A stretch of 54,195 nucleotides of DNA from Sergeia podlipaevii. Taxonomy: Eukaryota; Euglenozoa; Kinetoplastea; Trypanosomatida; Trypanosomatidae. Location of the stretch: positions 1 through 54,195 of the forward strand of contig JASANZ010002145.1 in the NCBI GenBank assembly GCA_030849805.1. The letters are read 5' to 3'. The notes beneath the pieces were generated by a model. The model was not told the DNA's origin. It saw only the letters and a list, made by a program, of their open reading frames with translations, and searched no databases. Below are positions 8,328-18,304 of this stretch, piece by piece (positions within the stretch are counted from its first letter, which is position 1; each line of letters opens with the position of its first letter). The position numbers and the translations under genes were made by a program.

Positions 8328-10466
8328 TCACTCCTCATCCAGTGGCAGCTCGCTTTGCAAAAGAGTCACTTCACGACTTACATCCTCCAAAATTCGGCTG
8401 AACTCAGCATCCTCTTGCTGATACGCCACAGTAGCTACCTTCAGCTTCGCCACCACGGCTGAAAGAACGTCCGGGGACACCGCGGCCAGCGCGGGCTCAG
8501 CGGAAACAATGGCGCTACAACAGCTGAGAGGAGTACCTTCGCTGCTCTCACAGAACTGCTGGTGCTGCTCTGGCTCTTCGCCTCCCTCCCGCAGGGCATC
8601 AAGCACGGCATGCACACGGGGTTCATCCCAGTCCATGTACGTTTCACTGGGCATGAGCGCAGTGTCATTGCCAGACTCGGAGGTGGCAGTCACAGCGTCA
8701 AGAGAGAGCGCCTGCTGCTCCATACTGTTAAGTTGTGCATCATCGGGGGGTGTAGCACTCAGCAGCAGCAACTGCTGCAACGAGTCTCCCTCCGCACACC
8801 CCGCCTCTCTATCAAAAATGGCTCGCATTGCACTAATGCAATCGGTCAGTTGGGACAATGCCTTGATCTTGGCAGCACGCAGTGCTTCAGCGACACCTAT
8901 CCTTGCCTCTGCTGCTGCCAAGTCTGTTTCTCGCGCTACGAGGCTTGCAATCAGTCCCTGAACACGCGCCGCGTACGCAGCCACACAGGCAGCCTCTTGT
9001 TCCATTGCTTCTCGCAGTCGCTGCTCAGTGGCGTGTGTGGCGTCTTGTGCTGCATCTTCCTGTGCACCAACCTCGCAGCAGGCCTGCATCTGCGCTACGG
9101 AGGCGGCCATCGCGCTGTGCCAGGCGGCACCATAGCTGTCCAGCTCCGCTTCCAGCATACACGCTCGCTCCCGCGTTTCACCAAGCAACTCCGCCACAGA
9201 TGCACACACTCCCTCCTGGGCAGTGATCTCAGCGGTAGCACACGTGATGTGGTCTTGCAGATGTCGCAGCTGTCGTCTCGTGCGATCACACTCGCGCATC
9301 CATCGAGCAGTGTTTGCCACGTTGGCGGTGGCTGCTGCCTCTTCTTCTTCTTCTTCTTCCCCTTTCTTGTCTCTTCCATCAGAAAGAAGGTGGCGCCACT
9401 GCTCCTGCACTGTCTTGAGGGCGGCCGCATCCACCGCCGCGCTGCACACACCAGCAGCTTCACACTGAGCGGAAAGCGAGACGTCGGCAGCGAGCAGGCC
9501 ATCAAGGTCGTCCTGCCAGCGTCGTATCACCGCAACGACCTTTGACTCCCACGCAGTACATCTGTCTTCTTCTGTGCTCCTCTGCTGTTGGGAGGTCTTG
9601 TCGGCGTCATCACTTTCACCGTTGCAGCACTCGTGTGTAGCGGCTTCAGTCTCTGCATCACTGATTGAGGTTTCCACGCCTAGTGAGACAATAGAGGCAA
9701 GTTCGTTCACACGAGAGCCTCCGTCGTTGACTTCGCAAAGAAGCGGGGCCGCTGTGTCCCCCTCAAGGATGCCAGCAGCCAACTGCCTCACACGGCTGAG
9801 GTCGGGTTGCTGAATCCACAACGCATTGCACCACACAGAGAGGATGCGCATAAACTCGTGACTCACGATGCCAGCTGTCTGCATAGAGGCCACCTTCTCC
9901 AGCACACACACAGCGCGGCGCCGCAGATCTGCGGTAGCACTTCGGAATTCTGTTGGAGAGCGATCAGAGGTCCTGCGCCGTGCCTGTTCCAACAGTTGCA
10001 CCAGCTGTACGTCTGGGTGCGCTGCACGCTTCACCACGTCGAGTACCTGTGCAGCCACGCTCTCTGTTGAGGCTTGCACCTGCGTGTACACGCGGACTTC
10101 TTCGCTTGCTTGCCCAAGACCTGTGTGCAGCTGTGCTAGCGTGGCTTCCCGCGCGTGGGCGTGTTCCTCTTCTTCAGCTGACTGTGCGTCTTGTGCAGCG
10201 TGCTGGGCGTGCAGTTGAGCCGCGGCAGAGCGCACATCCGCAAGTCGTGCCTCAAGTTGAGTGGCGGAGTTCTGCAGGTGGGCGAGACGAGTAAGATCTC
10301 GAGTGCGTTGCTTGAACATAGAGAGTGCAGTGTGTCGCACTGCGTCAAAAGCGTCGTCCATCACAGTAGATGTATCTTGTCTCTGCTGCCGCTCTTCACG
10401 TTGTTGCTGTCGATCTTGGGGTAGTTGGCCGTTCTTGACCATAACGATCTGAGCGTCGTCCTCCAT
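8328..10466 (-). CDS. Hypothetical coiled-coil protein
   Basis: 712 residues, not recognised. The sequence is dominated by Ala, Glu, Gln and Leu, with extended heptad-like stretches at about 40-155, 300-345 and 390-560, which suggests a long coiled coil with breaks. A poly-Glu run (about 367-375, followed by Ala) marks a loop. There is no signal peptide, TM segment or enzymatic motif. Such proteins in trypanosomatids are often cytoskeletal, basal body or kinetochore components, but nothing here assigns one. The ATG at 10466 is the first in the frame; an AG preceded by a T-rich tract lies about 20 nt upstream. Confidence 0.8.
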   Translation of the reverse strand: MEDDAQIVMVKNGQLPQDRQQQREERQQRQDTSTVMDDAFDAVRHTALSMFKQRTRDLTRLAHLQNSATQLEARLADVRSAAAQLHAQHAAQDAQSAEEEEHAHAREATLAQLHTGLGQASEEVRVYTQVQASTESVAAQVLDVVKRAAHPDVQLVQLLEQARRRTSDRSPTEFRSATADLRRRAVCVLEKVASMQTAGIVSHEFMRILSVWCNALWIQQPDLSRVRQLAAGILEGDTAAPLLCEVNDGGSRVNELASIVSLGVETSISDAETEAATHECCNGESDDADKTSQQQRSTEEDRCTAWESKVVAVIRRWQDDLDGLLAADVSLSAQCEAAGVCSAAVDAAALKTVQEQWRHLLSDGRDKKGEEEEEEEAAATANVANTARWMRECDRTRRQLRHLQDHITCATAEITAQEGVCASVAELLGETRERACMLEAELDSYGAAWHSAMAASVAQMQACCEVGAQEDAAQDATHATEQRLREAMEQEAACVAAYAARVQGLIASLVARETDLAAAEARIGVAEALRAAKIKALSQLTDCISAMRAIFDREAGCAEGDSLQQLLLLSATPPDDAQLNSMEQQALSLDAVTATSESGNDTALMPSETYMDWDEPRVHAVLDALREGGEEPEQHQQFCESSEGTPLSCCSAIVSAEPALAAVSPDVLSAVVAKLKVATVAYQQEDAEFSRILEDVSREVTLLQSELPLDEE

Positions 10467-11011
10467 GCTTACTCGGCCGATAGAGCTCAGATCGTATGGG
10501 AATAAATGTAAAAAAAAATAAGTGTGTATAGAGATGTGTGATGTGAGAATATATATATATATTTCTTTTTCGGCGAATGTGAGGCTCTGAAAGAGAAAAA
10601 AAGGAGGAATGATGATGATAATAATAAAATGGATTTCGTAGCTGAGAAGAAGCAGCTACAAACAAGAAAAGGAAAAGAAGGAAGTGGCTTCCCTGCAGCT
10701 CATGAAATCCGATAATAGTGTTGCGCGAGGAAAAAAGGAGAAGAAAAAAGAAGAGAAAGAACAGAGTGCATACATGAATCTGTAGAAGTTTGAATAAAGA
10801 GGAAAGCACCAACGCTTCAGGCAGGTAACGTTAAATAGATAGTGTCTGTAGCTTTTTCTGAATCTGAACAAAAGGAATAACAGATTATACTAAGTCTTGA
10901 ATGTCGATGTACGTAAGTTTAAGCAGTTTGTTAATATGTGTGAAATTGTTTAACCGGAACGGCATGTACAGACACTCCCCTCAAAAGCACTCATTAATAA
11001 TATATATTTAT
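10467..11011. other. Intergenic spacer (545 nt)
   Basis: AT-rich, with (AT)n near 10548-10563, GA-rich stretches (10655-10760) that read as pyrimidine tracts on the coding strand, and AATAATA near the 3' end of the exosome-cofactor gene. No gene was seen. Confidence 0.65.
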
Positions 11012-11602
11012 TTATTTAAAGCTGCTGTTAGCAGGTTGCTCTTCCTCACGCCGCCGCTTCTTTTCCATCTCTTCCGCTTCAACTGTCTCCTGCAGCCGCT
11101 TGGGCAGCTTAGGGGCACGAATGCCACCTTCAACAAAAAAGCGGCCATCTTTCTTGGTCTCCTTTGCACTCCGCGCAGAAGGAGGAGGAGCAGAGGGGTC
11201 TTCGGTGTCCTCGTCGCTCCAGCAGCCCTCCATCTCCGCTTCGTCTACGTCGCTCTCTCCGCTGTGCTGAGCACTGCCCACATCCCCGCTCTCCATCTCT
11301 TTCGCACTCGACCCAGCAGCAGCCCGCTTGAGCGGGATCTCTTCTTCGCACACAAAGAAGGATCGTCTCGAGTACTGGTAGTCACTACCTGGGAAAGTTT
11401 TGTCAAACAGAATCGTAGGCCCTGTGCTGGCGGTCTTACTGGTTGTGCTGTCAAAAGCCCCGTTGGTTGCTGTGCTACCGTGAACGCGGCTCTCCAGAGC
11501 CTCCTTCTGACCTGCCTCATACATGGCACGACGCTTGGCCTCCTCCTTGCGCTGCATAAATTTCATCCCACGAAGCACCTCAAGCGTCTTTGACTTGTCC
11601 AT
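11012..11602 (-). CDS. MPP6: MPP6-like nuclear exosome cofactor (M-phase phosphoprotein 6 family)
   Basis: 196 residues. The N terminus has LRGMKFMQR (about 10-18), which closely matches the signature at the start of MPHOSPH6/Mpp6 proteins (LRMKFMQR) and is followed by a Lys/Arg/Glu helix. A later SFFVCEEEIPLKR segment (about 81-93) may correspond to the conserved second motif. The middle is acidic and Ser-rich, and the basic tail (KKRRR near 182-186) may be nuclear. Mpp6 tethers the helicase Mtr4 to the Rrp6-containing nuclear exosome in rRNA and ncRNA processing. The call rests mainly on the N-terminal motif, size and charge pattern. A (GT)n repeat lies in its presumed 5' UTR. Confidence 0.62.
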   Translation of the reverse strand: MDKSKTLEVLRGMKFMQRKEEAKRRAMYEAGQKEALESRVHGSTATNGAFDSTTSKTASTGPTILFDKTFPGSDYQYSRRSFFVCEEEIPLKRAAAGSSAKEMESGDVGSAQHSGESDVDEAEMEGCWSDEDTEDPSAPPPSARSAKETKKDGRFFVEGGIRAPKLPKRLQETVEAEEMEKKRRREEEQPANSSFK

Positions 11603-11635
11603 TTTTGCTAGTACCTATACACGATACCTAGATTG

Positions 11636-11668
<33 letters not shown>

Positions 11669-12306
11669 ATGTTCTGCTACTGAAGAAAAAATGAAAGGGT
11701 GAAGAGGGCAAGGAATAGATGAAAGGAAAGTAGTGCTAGAGGTGAGAAATCACAAAATGCCCATCGGGAATGCGACGCACACGACAAGGCGCACTGCCCA
11801 ATATGATCATTGTCCTTAGTATAATAGAGGACATCCAATAGTCCACAAGAGAGGTGTATTCACCCGTTGTCCTTCCTGTTCTCTTCTATTGTTGTTGTCG
11901 TTGTTGTTGTTGTGTGTGTCAGTTTCATAAACTGAAAGAGCCTTCTCTTTATATCGCAATGCCAAACTGAGTGTGGACTACACAAAGAATGTTACTCAGC
12001 AAACAATGATAATAAAGAAGACAAAGCGCGCCAGACCAAGAGATAGTAGGGACTTTCCTCGCTCACTCATAGTAACCTTTTCTTTCTTTTCTTTTTCGTA
12101 CTCGAGTGGTAGCATTCAATGCGGCAATGTAGTTGTTCTTCTTTTTATCGCTGAGAATACGGTGAAGCGGGAGAGAAGATGATTGTACTCTAAATATATA
12201 CATGCATTTAAATATATGCGCATCGCCCAAAAAGAGAGAGAGAGAGAGGGGCAATATCTTGTCCCGCTATATGCCCATCGACGCCCTCTCCGCTTTTCAG
12301 TTTTGG
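11603..12306. other. Intergenic spacer (704 nt)
   Basis: Holds the (GT)n repeat at 11634-11668, a less AT-rich island (11735-11890), CAA-type repeats on the coding strand (11890-11920) and (GA)n at 12231-12249. A 32-codon ATG ORF at 11736-11834 (minus) was seen but is too short to call a gene. Confidence 0.65.
11634..11668. repeat. (GT)n microsatellite
   Basis: An almost perfect GT dinucleotide run of about 35 nt, just upstream of the MPP6-like start. It reads (AC)n on the coding strand. Confidence 0.95.
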
Positions 12307-15300
12307 TCATCGCCCTCCACGATTGTGTCGCCCAGTCGCATTTTGGGCTGCACGACGCGTGGCTCCGTTGGCTGGCGGAGCGCTGCCGCTCATCGGCTGA
12401 AGCCTACCGTGCGCAGAGGGAAGCACAGCAGCAGTTGCCAAACCTCCAGCACCTGGGCCAACGTATCCCACATGATTTCCATTCATCCCTGCACCTTGCT
12501 GCTGCAGCTGCTGGTTAGTCACGTAGTTCATATCAATGAATACGTTCGGGGGGACCACGAACTCGTTGTTACGCGCCGCCTCAGCCTTCTCGCGCTCATC
12601 CGCAGTGATATCGCGGCCGTCAAGCGACACAAGGCGAGGGAAGCGCGCAATAACGGTGGTGCGGTAGTTGCTCTTGCGGGCCGCGGGATTACCCACGACG
12701 GTCACGCGCACCAGAGGACAGCCGCCAAGGTCGCCAAGAAGCAGCATAAGATCGCCGAGGCGGTTGGCGCCGAGACTGATGGATTCCAGGTACTGCAAGC
12801 GACGTACGCCCTCCACACTCCGGATAACGTTTTCGTCCGCAGAGATATTTGTCAGAAGCGGACAGCCGGAAAAGCAGTCTGCGTTGAAGCTGCGGAGTTT
12901 GTTTTGGTCGAGCACAATCTCGCGAAGATCGCGAAGATAGTCGAGGCCACGATCGAGGAACTGCAGCTCATTACCACGAAGGTTGAGAAACTTGAGATGT
13001 GGCAGTCGGAGCGCAATGTGGGCGAGATCCTGAATGTGGTTAGACTCGAGTGAGAGGGACTCCAAGGTCGGCACGCTCGCCAGCACCTCACCAACCATGC
13101 CGATCGGCGTCGTGCCAAGGCGATTGTGAGACAGGTTGAGCGCCTTAAGACGGCCGAGTGCGCGCACCCCGTCAATCTTGATGAGTGCGTTGTGGTTGAG
13201 TTTCAGGAGCTCAAGCCCGGTGAAGGCATCCAGCAGACTCACTTCACGCAGCGCGCAGTGAGAAAGGTCAACTTCCTTGAGTGTGGGCCACTGTTTCTGC
13301 GGTACGCGCGCACGCTCACTGAGCAAGTCACCGCTCATCTTCCCCGAGAACGTATCCTTCGCCTTTGAAGCCTCTGCTTGGGAAATAGGCACCCCGTCCA
13401 GCACCTTGAGGCGTTTGAAGTGATATATGAGATAAAAGCGCACTTCCTCCGTGCTTTCGCGGCTGGCACCACCGAGCGTCATGGGGTTACAGCACACATC
13501 CAGCGTGATGAGCTCCGGCAAGTCCTTGAGAGCGTAAAACTCCTTGGCTGAAGAGAGCTCGTTCTTGGCCAGATAGAGTTCCTCTAGCTTCTCACACTGA
13601 GCGAGGTGAGTGGTATCAAGGGAGTCGAGCCGGTTACCATTGACGCTAAGACTACGCAACTCCGGAAGAGCTCCGATGCCAGAGAGTGTGCTGAGCACGT
13701 TGAAGCTCGCGTTGATCTCTGTGAGATGCTTAAGCCCGCTCAGGTCTGGCAGCTCTGCTAGACAGTTGTTCTCCACGTCGAGGATGCGTAGGTTCTGTAG
13801 CTGTTGGACTGATGATATATCTGCGAGGCAGTGCCCGCGCAGAAGAAGATGCTGTAGGTTGGACAGCTGGGTCACCCACGTAACGTCTCGCATCAGGCTG
13901 TTGTGATACTGAAAAGTGCGGACGGCAGAGAGGGGGAGCGCAGACCCGGGATCATCAGATATCTCCTGCAAAGTTGCCTGCATCGCCCGCGACTTGCGTG
14001 AGGGCTCAACCCGGGCAAGGCTCCTGAGGCCACGCTCAAAGTTGCGATCCGGCGTGACGTCTGGGCTGAGCGAGAGAAGATCAAAAGCGGAGCTGAGCTG
14101 CCAGTTGTGATACGCGGTCTGCACGAGAAACTGCACAGTCACACTCGCGGCGCTGTCACTGCCATCTCTGTAGTTATTCCTCACGTTGAAGTCTAGTGTG
14201 CGGTCGTACCGTGTGCGACACAGAGAGATCTTGTTGAGTGCCTCGGTGTACACCCAGTTGAGTTGCGTAAAGTCTGGGGAGGACACAAAGAAGGAGAGAA
14301 TGAGCTGCTCGGCATCCTTGGCGTCCATCAGCGGATTTTCCTCGACGGATAGTTTCTTTAACTTGGGAAAGCTGGCCGGTGCGTTCGCGAATTCGGTGGC
14401 GGTGTCGATCTGATTGAAGCTTAGGTCCAGCGTGAGAAGCTGCGACATTTTGCAGCTCTGCAGGTCGAGAGTGCGCAGGCAGTTGCCAGAGAGGTTCAGC
14501 GTCTGAAGATTTGGGGCTGCCATGACCATCGCGGTCCATGAGAACTCAGTGATGGCGTTGCTGCTCAAGTCTAGCGTAATGAGAGGTGTAAAGAGTGTGG
14601 TGCTGAATGTGCGGGGGACCACCGTTAGCTTCCGCCCTCGTAGATGACACAGCGGGAGCCCGCCGCTGGGGTTTCCAACTGCGCGCGAGTACGCCGCGAC
14701 GACAGACTCCGTGAGTGGAACTGTGGATGCGGAGGATGTCTCACTACTGTCCCCGGTACTATTGTTTCCTGCACCGCTGCCGAGTACCGCTGCGGCTGGG
14801 CCTATCATTTTGTTCACGACTGCCTCGCCAGTCTCCATCGCCCGCTGCGTCTCCGCCTGCGCAAACTGATCAAACGTGCCCGCCTCACACCAGTTGAGAA
14901 AGGCAACAAAGGGGTGGCAAAAGGCCTTCATGTCATTCCAGTCACCTTTAGCAATTGTCGGTAGCTCTGCCTCTACACGCTGCCGCAGCTCCCCCGGCTT
15001 GTGGAAGAGACTAAGCGAGGCTGGCGTGGTCATGGGAGAAGCAAGCGTGTACGTGTAGTCAATAACAAACTCTGGCAGGATGAGTGCACGATCAAAGCAG
15101 TACCACACGCGCACGTTGGGATCAGGTGTTGGGGAGCGGTAAGCGGAAAACACGTCAGAGCCGTAGTCCTTACGTAACACTTTCTTATCGCTTCTAAGAT
15201 AGGCCCCCGATGGTGTTGGGCTGCCGTTTGCGTTGTTGCCACTATTGCTATTGCTGGAGCCGCCATCGTTGCTGTAGCCCTGACGTGTCCCCCCAAGCGC

Positions 15301-17055
15301 GGCAACGCTCTTGCCTAGGAATACCCGCCATATTATTATTTGACCTGACACCGCGTTGGGATTCTCATTTACGCCAGAAAATTCCCCTCTACGGTGGCAC
15401 GTATGAAGCCGCTCTTCATCCGCATAGAAGAGGCTGTTGGTGAGGGGAAGTCCCTCGGTGTTGGGTGGGATGTACGCGCGCACAGAGGGGTCCCATGACG
15501 CATCAGGAGCTGCGGTCGAGCCAGACTCCGCGCCATGAATGATGACATGTTGTAAAAGCGTGTCCTGCTCGTTGCGCTCGATAGGAACGGCAGTAAAGAG
15601 GCATACGAGGCTCTTGCGGCTGGCCTGGTCGCCAAGGTCAATGTCAAGTTCACGGACGCGATCGTCGAAGCGCAGACGGAGGCCCTTGTTGATAACGCGA
15701 AAAACACGGCTAACCTCAACCTTCTTGATCGCGGGCAAATGTGACTGCTTATAGGCTTCTTCTGTAAAGCGCGCCAAGATGAGCTCCTTGGCATTTTCGT
15801 ACCATGAGTCCTTGTGCCCGACTTCCTCAAGCCGCACATTGCCGCCTGTATTGAGCTCGAGGCACAGACGTTCTCGCAACTGATTGCGTAGTGCAGCTGC
15901 AGTGAGCAGAGCTTCTGCCAAGCGGCGCAGCGCACCTTCTGCTTCTACATCACGTGTGCCCACGGCTCTATCAAGATTCTTACAGGCGTCCTCCATCTCC
16001 TGCAAAGAGGGGAGAGAACTAGTCCCCGTGTTCATAATGCTAGATTTGCCCTGGTACGTCTGGTGCTCCGCGAGAACTCCACGTAGAGTGAGAAGATAAT
16101 CACCAAGATCGTGCTTTGCGTCAAGAGCCCCGCGTAGCTTTCGGCGTGCGGCTGCCTCGGCACGCTCGCGCAGCAGCCAGTAGTTTCGGTTCAAGGTTTG
16201 GATGCGCATGCTATAGTAAATGTGCTTCTTAGAGTAGATTGAGTCCGCGAGGGAGCGCTGCTCTGGCGTAATGTTGTTGTAGTCCAGTGTGTCGAGCGCA
16301 TCAAGCATGTGCAGAGTGTAGGTCGTGTAGTTGTTAAGTCTGCATATAGGGTTGTCTCCAAAGAGAGGATCCGCAAACCACACGTTGCGTAGACACGGCA
16401 GTAGCTTCAGGTAGGTGACGTGATGGAAGGAGTAGAGGCGGCAACCAGAGAGATTGACATCGTGGAGGTGGGTGAGGTAGCTACCAAAGGCACCTTCAAG
16501 ACTGGAAATTGGATTTCCTGAAATCCAAAGAGAACGCAGCTTGCGCACGTTTTCAAGGTGTGATACAGTGGTGATGGCATTGCGACACAGCCAAAGCTCC
16601 CGCAGGTGCTTCAGTACAGGGAGCCCGTTCATAGAGGTAATTCGATTGCCTTGGAGATATAGACGACGCAGCCGCGTCATGTTCTCAAGACCCTCAATCT
16701 TCGTGATGCAGTTGTCCGAGAGCCATAGCTCCTCGACATTGCAGAGCGGCTTGAGGTCTACCATGGTTGCGAGTGAGATGTGCATAAGCTTCAAAATTGT
16801 TAGATTGGGGAAGTAGCGTACTTCGACTACTCTTGGCACATTCAGCAGGAACATCTCCATGTACGTTAAAAGATGTGGAGAGTTGATGACTTCATCAAAA
16901 CTCCAGCCGTTGTTCTCTGCCATGACCATCATCATCTCCTCTGTGTCCTTGTCTTTTAGCGCTTGTCGCACCTCCGCACACAGCACCTCCACGGCAGCAG
17001 CTGACATGGTGTTGGTCGCTGACGAGCGCCGGTTACTACTACTGGTGTCTTCCAT
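12307..17055 (-). CDS. LRRC9: LRRC9-like leucine-rich-repeat protein, probably flagellar
   Basis: 1582 residues with several blocks of SDS22-like leucine-rich repeats (LxxLxLxxNxI): about 80-225, about 800-900, about 1090-1250 and about 1270-1480. Between the first block and a long middle region is a stretch with the layout of human LRRC9: NPICRLNNYTTYTLHML, then a region ending in YYSMRIQTLNRNY (about 240-295). Overall length (human about 1450) and repeat-block layout also fit. LRRC9 is a little-studied protein linked to ciliated cells, so a flagellar or axonemal role is inferred. Low-complexity Ser/Asn/Gly tracts occur near 600-620, and the C terminus is Gln/Gly/Ala-rich. The ATG at 17055 is the first in frame. 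Confidence 0.8.
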   Translation of the reverse strand: MEDTSSSNRRSSATNTMSAAAVEVLCAEVRQALKDKDTEEMMMVMAENNGWSFDEVINSPHLLTYMEMFLLNVPRVVEVRYFPNLTILKLMHISLATMVDLKPLCNVEELWLSDNCITKIEGLENMTRLRRLYLQGNRITSMNGLPVLKHLRELWLCRNAITTVSHLENVRKLRSLWISGNPISSLEGAFGSYLTHLHDVNLSGCRLYSFHHVTYLKLLPCLRNVWFADPLFGDNPICRLNNYTTYTLHMLDALDTLDYNNITPEQRSLADSIYSKKHIYYSMRIQTLNRNYWLLRERAEAAARRKLRGALDAKHDLGDYLLTLRGVLAEHQTYQGKSSIMNTGTSSLPSLQEMEDACKNLDRAVGTRDVEAEGALRRLAEALLTAAALRNQLRERLCLELNTGGNVRLEEVGHKDSWYENAKELILARFTEEAYKQSHLPAIKKVEVSRVFRVINKGLRLRFDDRVRELDIDLGDQASRKSLVCLFTAVPIERNEQDTLLQHVIIHGAESGSTAAPDASWDPSVRAYIPPNTEGLPLTNSLFYADEERLHTCHRRGEFSGVNENPNAVSGQIIIWRVFLGKSVAALGGTRQGYSNDGGSSNSNSGNNANGSPTPSGAYLRSDKKVLRKDYGSDVFSAYRSPTPDPNVRVWYCFDRALILPEFVIDYTYTLASPMTTPASLSLFHKPGELRQRVEAELPTIAKGDWNDMKAFCHPFVAFLNWCEAGTFDQFAQAETQRAMETGEAVVNKMIGPAAAVLGSGAGNNSTGDSSETSSASTVPLTESVVAAYSRAVGNPSGGLPLCHLRGRKLTVVPRTFSTTLFTPLITLDLSSNAITEFSWTAMVMAAPNLQTLNLSGNCLRTLDLQSCKMSQLLTLDLSFNQIDTATEFANAPASFPKLKKLSVEENPLMDAKDAEQLILSFFVSSPDFTQLNWVYTEALNKISLCRTRYDRTLDFNVRNNYRDGSDSAASVTVQFLVQTAYHNWQLSSAFDLLSLSPDVTPDRNFERGLRSLARVEPSRKSRAMQATLQEISDDPGSALPLSAVRTFQYHNSLMRDVTWVTQLSNLQHLLLRGHCLADISSVQQLQNLRILDVENNCLAELPDLSGLKHLTEINASFNVLSTLSGIGALPELRSLSVNGNRLDSLDTTHLAQCEKLEELYLAKNELSSAKEFYALKDLPELITLDVCCNPMTLGGASRESTEEVRFYLIYHFKRLKVLDGVPISQAEASKAKDTFSGKMSGDLLSERARVPQKQWPTLKEVDLSHCALREVSLLDAFTGLELLKLNHNALIKIDGVRALGRLKALNLSHNRLGTTPIGMVGEVLASVPTLESLSLESNHIQDLAHIALRLPHLKFLNLRGNELQFLDRGLDYLRDLREIVLDQNKLRSFNADCFSGCPLLTNISADENVIRSVEGVRRLQYLESISLGANRLGDLMLLLGDLGGCPLVRVTVVGNPAARKSNYRTTVIARFPRLVSLDGRDITADEREKAEAARNNEFVVPPNVFIDMNYVTNQQLQQQGAGMNGNHVGYVGPGAGGLATAAVLPSAHGRLQPMSGSAPPANGATRRAAQNATGRHNRGGR

Positions 17056-17554
17056 TTAAAGTAATCCAATAAGAAACGTGCCTTTGTATGGGGTGTGTGA
17101 CGCGCTTTTGTTTCTATATGTGTATAGGTTGGAATATGCTTGTACGTATAATTATGTGGGCGTGTGTGTGTGTGTAAGTTCGGGTCGGTATTTTTCTTTT
17201 GATTGATACACTGTACGCCTCTACTGCAGAAGGCGAGAGGAGTGCAACCTCGTGCCTTTGCTATTTTCTTTTCCCTTTTTTTCCCTCCCAGATACAAAGG
17301 AGAGCGTGCAGTAAATATGAGGACAACAAATCAATATATAATGATACAAAATAAAAAATAAAAAAAAACAAAAAAGAGGGGGAAGAAAATTTCAAATATT
17401 CAATCTTGTAAATAAGCGCACAAAAAAATAGATTGCGGCAGCAAGGCAAGACTGCCCTTGTGCATATTGCGTTTTTTTTTTTTGCTTTCTGTTTTGTATT
17501 TGGTAAGATGAACGGCCTCCGTAGCACATCAGAGTGCAAGTGGAAAGTTCCTTG
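17056..17554. other. Intergenic spacer (499 nt)
   Basis: Contains (GT)n near 17161-17174, A-rich stretches at 17345-17375 (pyrimidine tracts on the coding strand) and a T11 run at about 17472. No gene was seen. Confidence 0.6.
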
Positions 17555-18304
17555 CTACGACATGAAGCGTACAGGTAAAAGAAAAAAAAAAAAANCCCCT
17601 CGGAGCTCTTGCAGATGCCATGAAGACGGTGAGCGGGCAGCATACACAGTTGTTAAGGAAGGATGCACACTACTCTGCCAAATATCACTGTTACTACGTG
17701 CCGCACATGTGTGCTCGTTACTATGGAGCCTCAGCGCAGCGGCGGCAGCAGCAGCAGCCGTCTCGCTCTTCTTATTATTGCTCACGCCAGCAGCAGATGG
17801 AGCTACAACTGTCACCTGATGCAGGCCCGCCGCGATCAGTACATCCTCAGGGAAGAGGCTTACATTGCCCACATTTTCAGTCTTTGCTGCATACCCGCAA
17901 CCATTTCTCACCACTTCGCAGCGGAGTGCGGTGCGCCAAGACAGGCGGCGAGTGACAGTGTCATACAGCATACGTGCTGCCGTGATCCCTGCGTGTGGCG
18001 CTAGCACGTACTCCCTCCCCTGCGTACCACGTAGGCCCCTGCGGCAGGTCATGACTGCCACCTCCGCGGAAGCTTCGTAGAGCGTCACTTGCGTCACAGC
18101 ACTGAGATCCACTGTAAAGGTGAAGCCGGTACAAGAGACCCGCATCACAAGACGGTCCTCCATGGCTATAATGGCAATATCACGAGCACCTACTGGGCGG
18201 CACGTACTTTCAAGAATAATGATGGAGGCCCACAGGCTATGCGTGCCTCGACCGTTATATGCGGTCGGGGTAAGAGCTGTAGATGACTGGGGCTGCTGAG
18301 ACAT
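17555..18304 (-). CDS. Hypothetical protein; C terminus crosses an assembly ambiguity
   Basis: About 249 residues from the ATG at 18304. The frame stays open to 18361, but those extra codons are the polypyrimidine tract itself; the splice AG at 18317-18316 sits just before the 18304 ATG. Residues about 25-125 alternate beta-like segments and end in a helix, which might be a PH-like fold (speculative). An Ala-rich run lies at about 180-190. Near the 3' end the frame meets one ambiguous base (N at 17595) next to 13 A (plus strand), read as Phe codons. The real stop may be elsewhere if the run length is wrong. No function is recognised. Confidence 0.6.
   Translation of the reverse strand: MSQQPQSSTALTPTAYNGRGTHSLWASIIILESTCRPVGARDIAIIAMEDRLVMRVSCTGFTFTVDLSAVTQVTLYEASAEVAVMTCRRGLRGTQGREYVLAPHAGITAARMLYDTVTRRLSWRTALRCEVVRNGCGYAAKTENVGNVSLFPEDVLIAAGLHQVTVVAPSAAGVSNNKKSETAAAAAAAALRLHSNEHTCAARSNSDIWQSSVHPSLTTVYAARSPSSWHLQELRGXFFFFLLPVRFMS
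17582..17595. other. Homopolymer with one ambiguous base
   Basis: Thirteen A (17582-17594) followed by the only N in the window (17595). It looks like an unresolved run length or a minimal gap at a contig join, and it falls in the 3' end of a minus-strand gene. Confidence 0.9.

Noticed and set aside
8562..9545. 327-codon plus-strand ORF opposite the coiled-coil gene
   Set aside because: Antisense shadow; Cys/Ser/Leu-rich low-complexity translation of Ala/Glu-rich codons.
11736..11834. 32-codon ATG ORF upstream of the MPP6-like gene
   Set aside because: Protein-like by eye, but of a length expected by chance in a less AT-rich island; similar chance ORFs occur on the other strand elsewhere (for example near 8041-8103).
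12202..13053. 283-codon plus-strand ORF at the 3' end of the LRRC9-like gene
   Set aside because: Mostly antisense to LRR-coding sequence; no motif and no splice signal on that strand.
17261..17643. ORFs through the poly-A/N region
   Set aside because: They read through homopolymers and the ambiguous base; Phe/Lys-rich artefacts.
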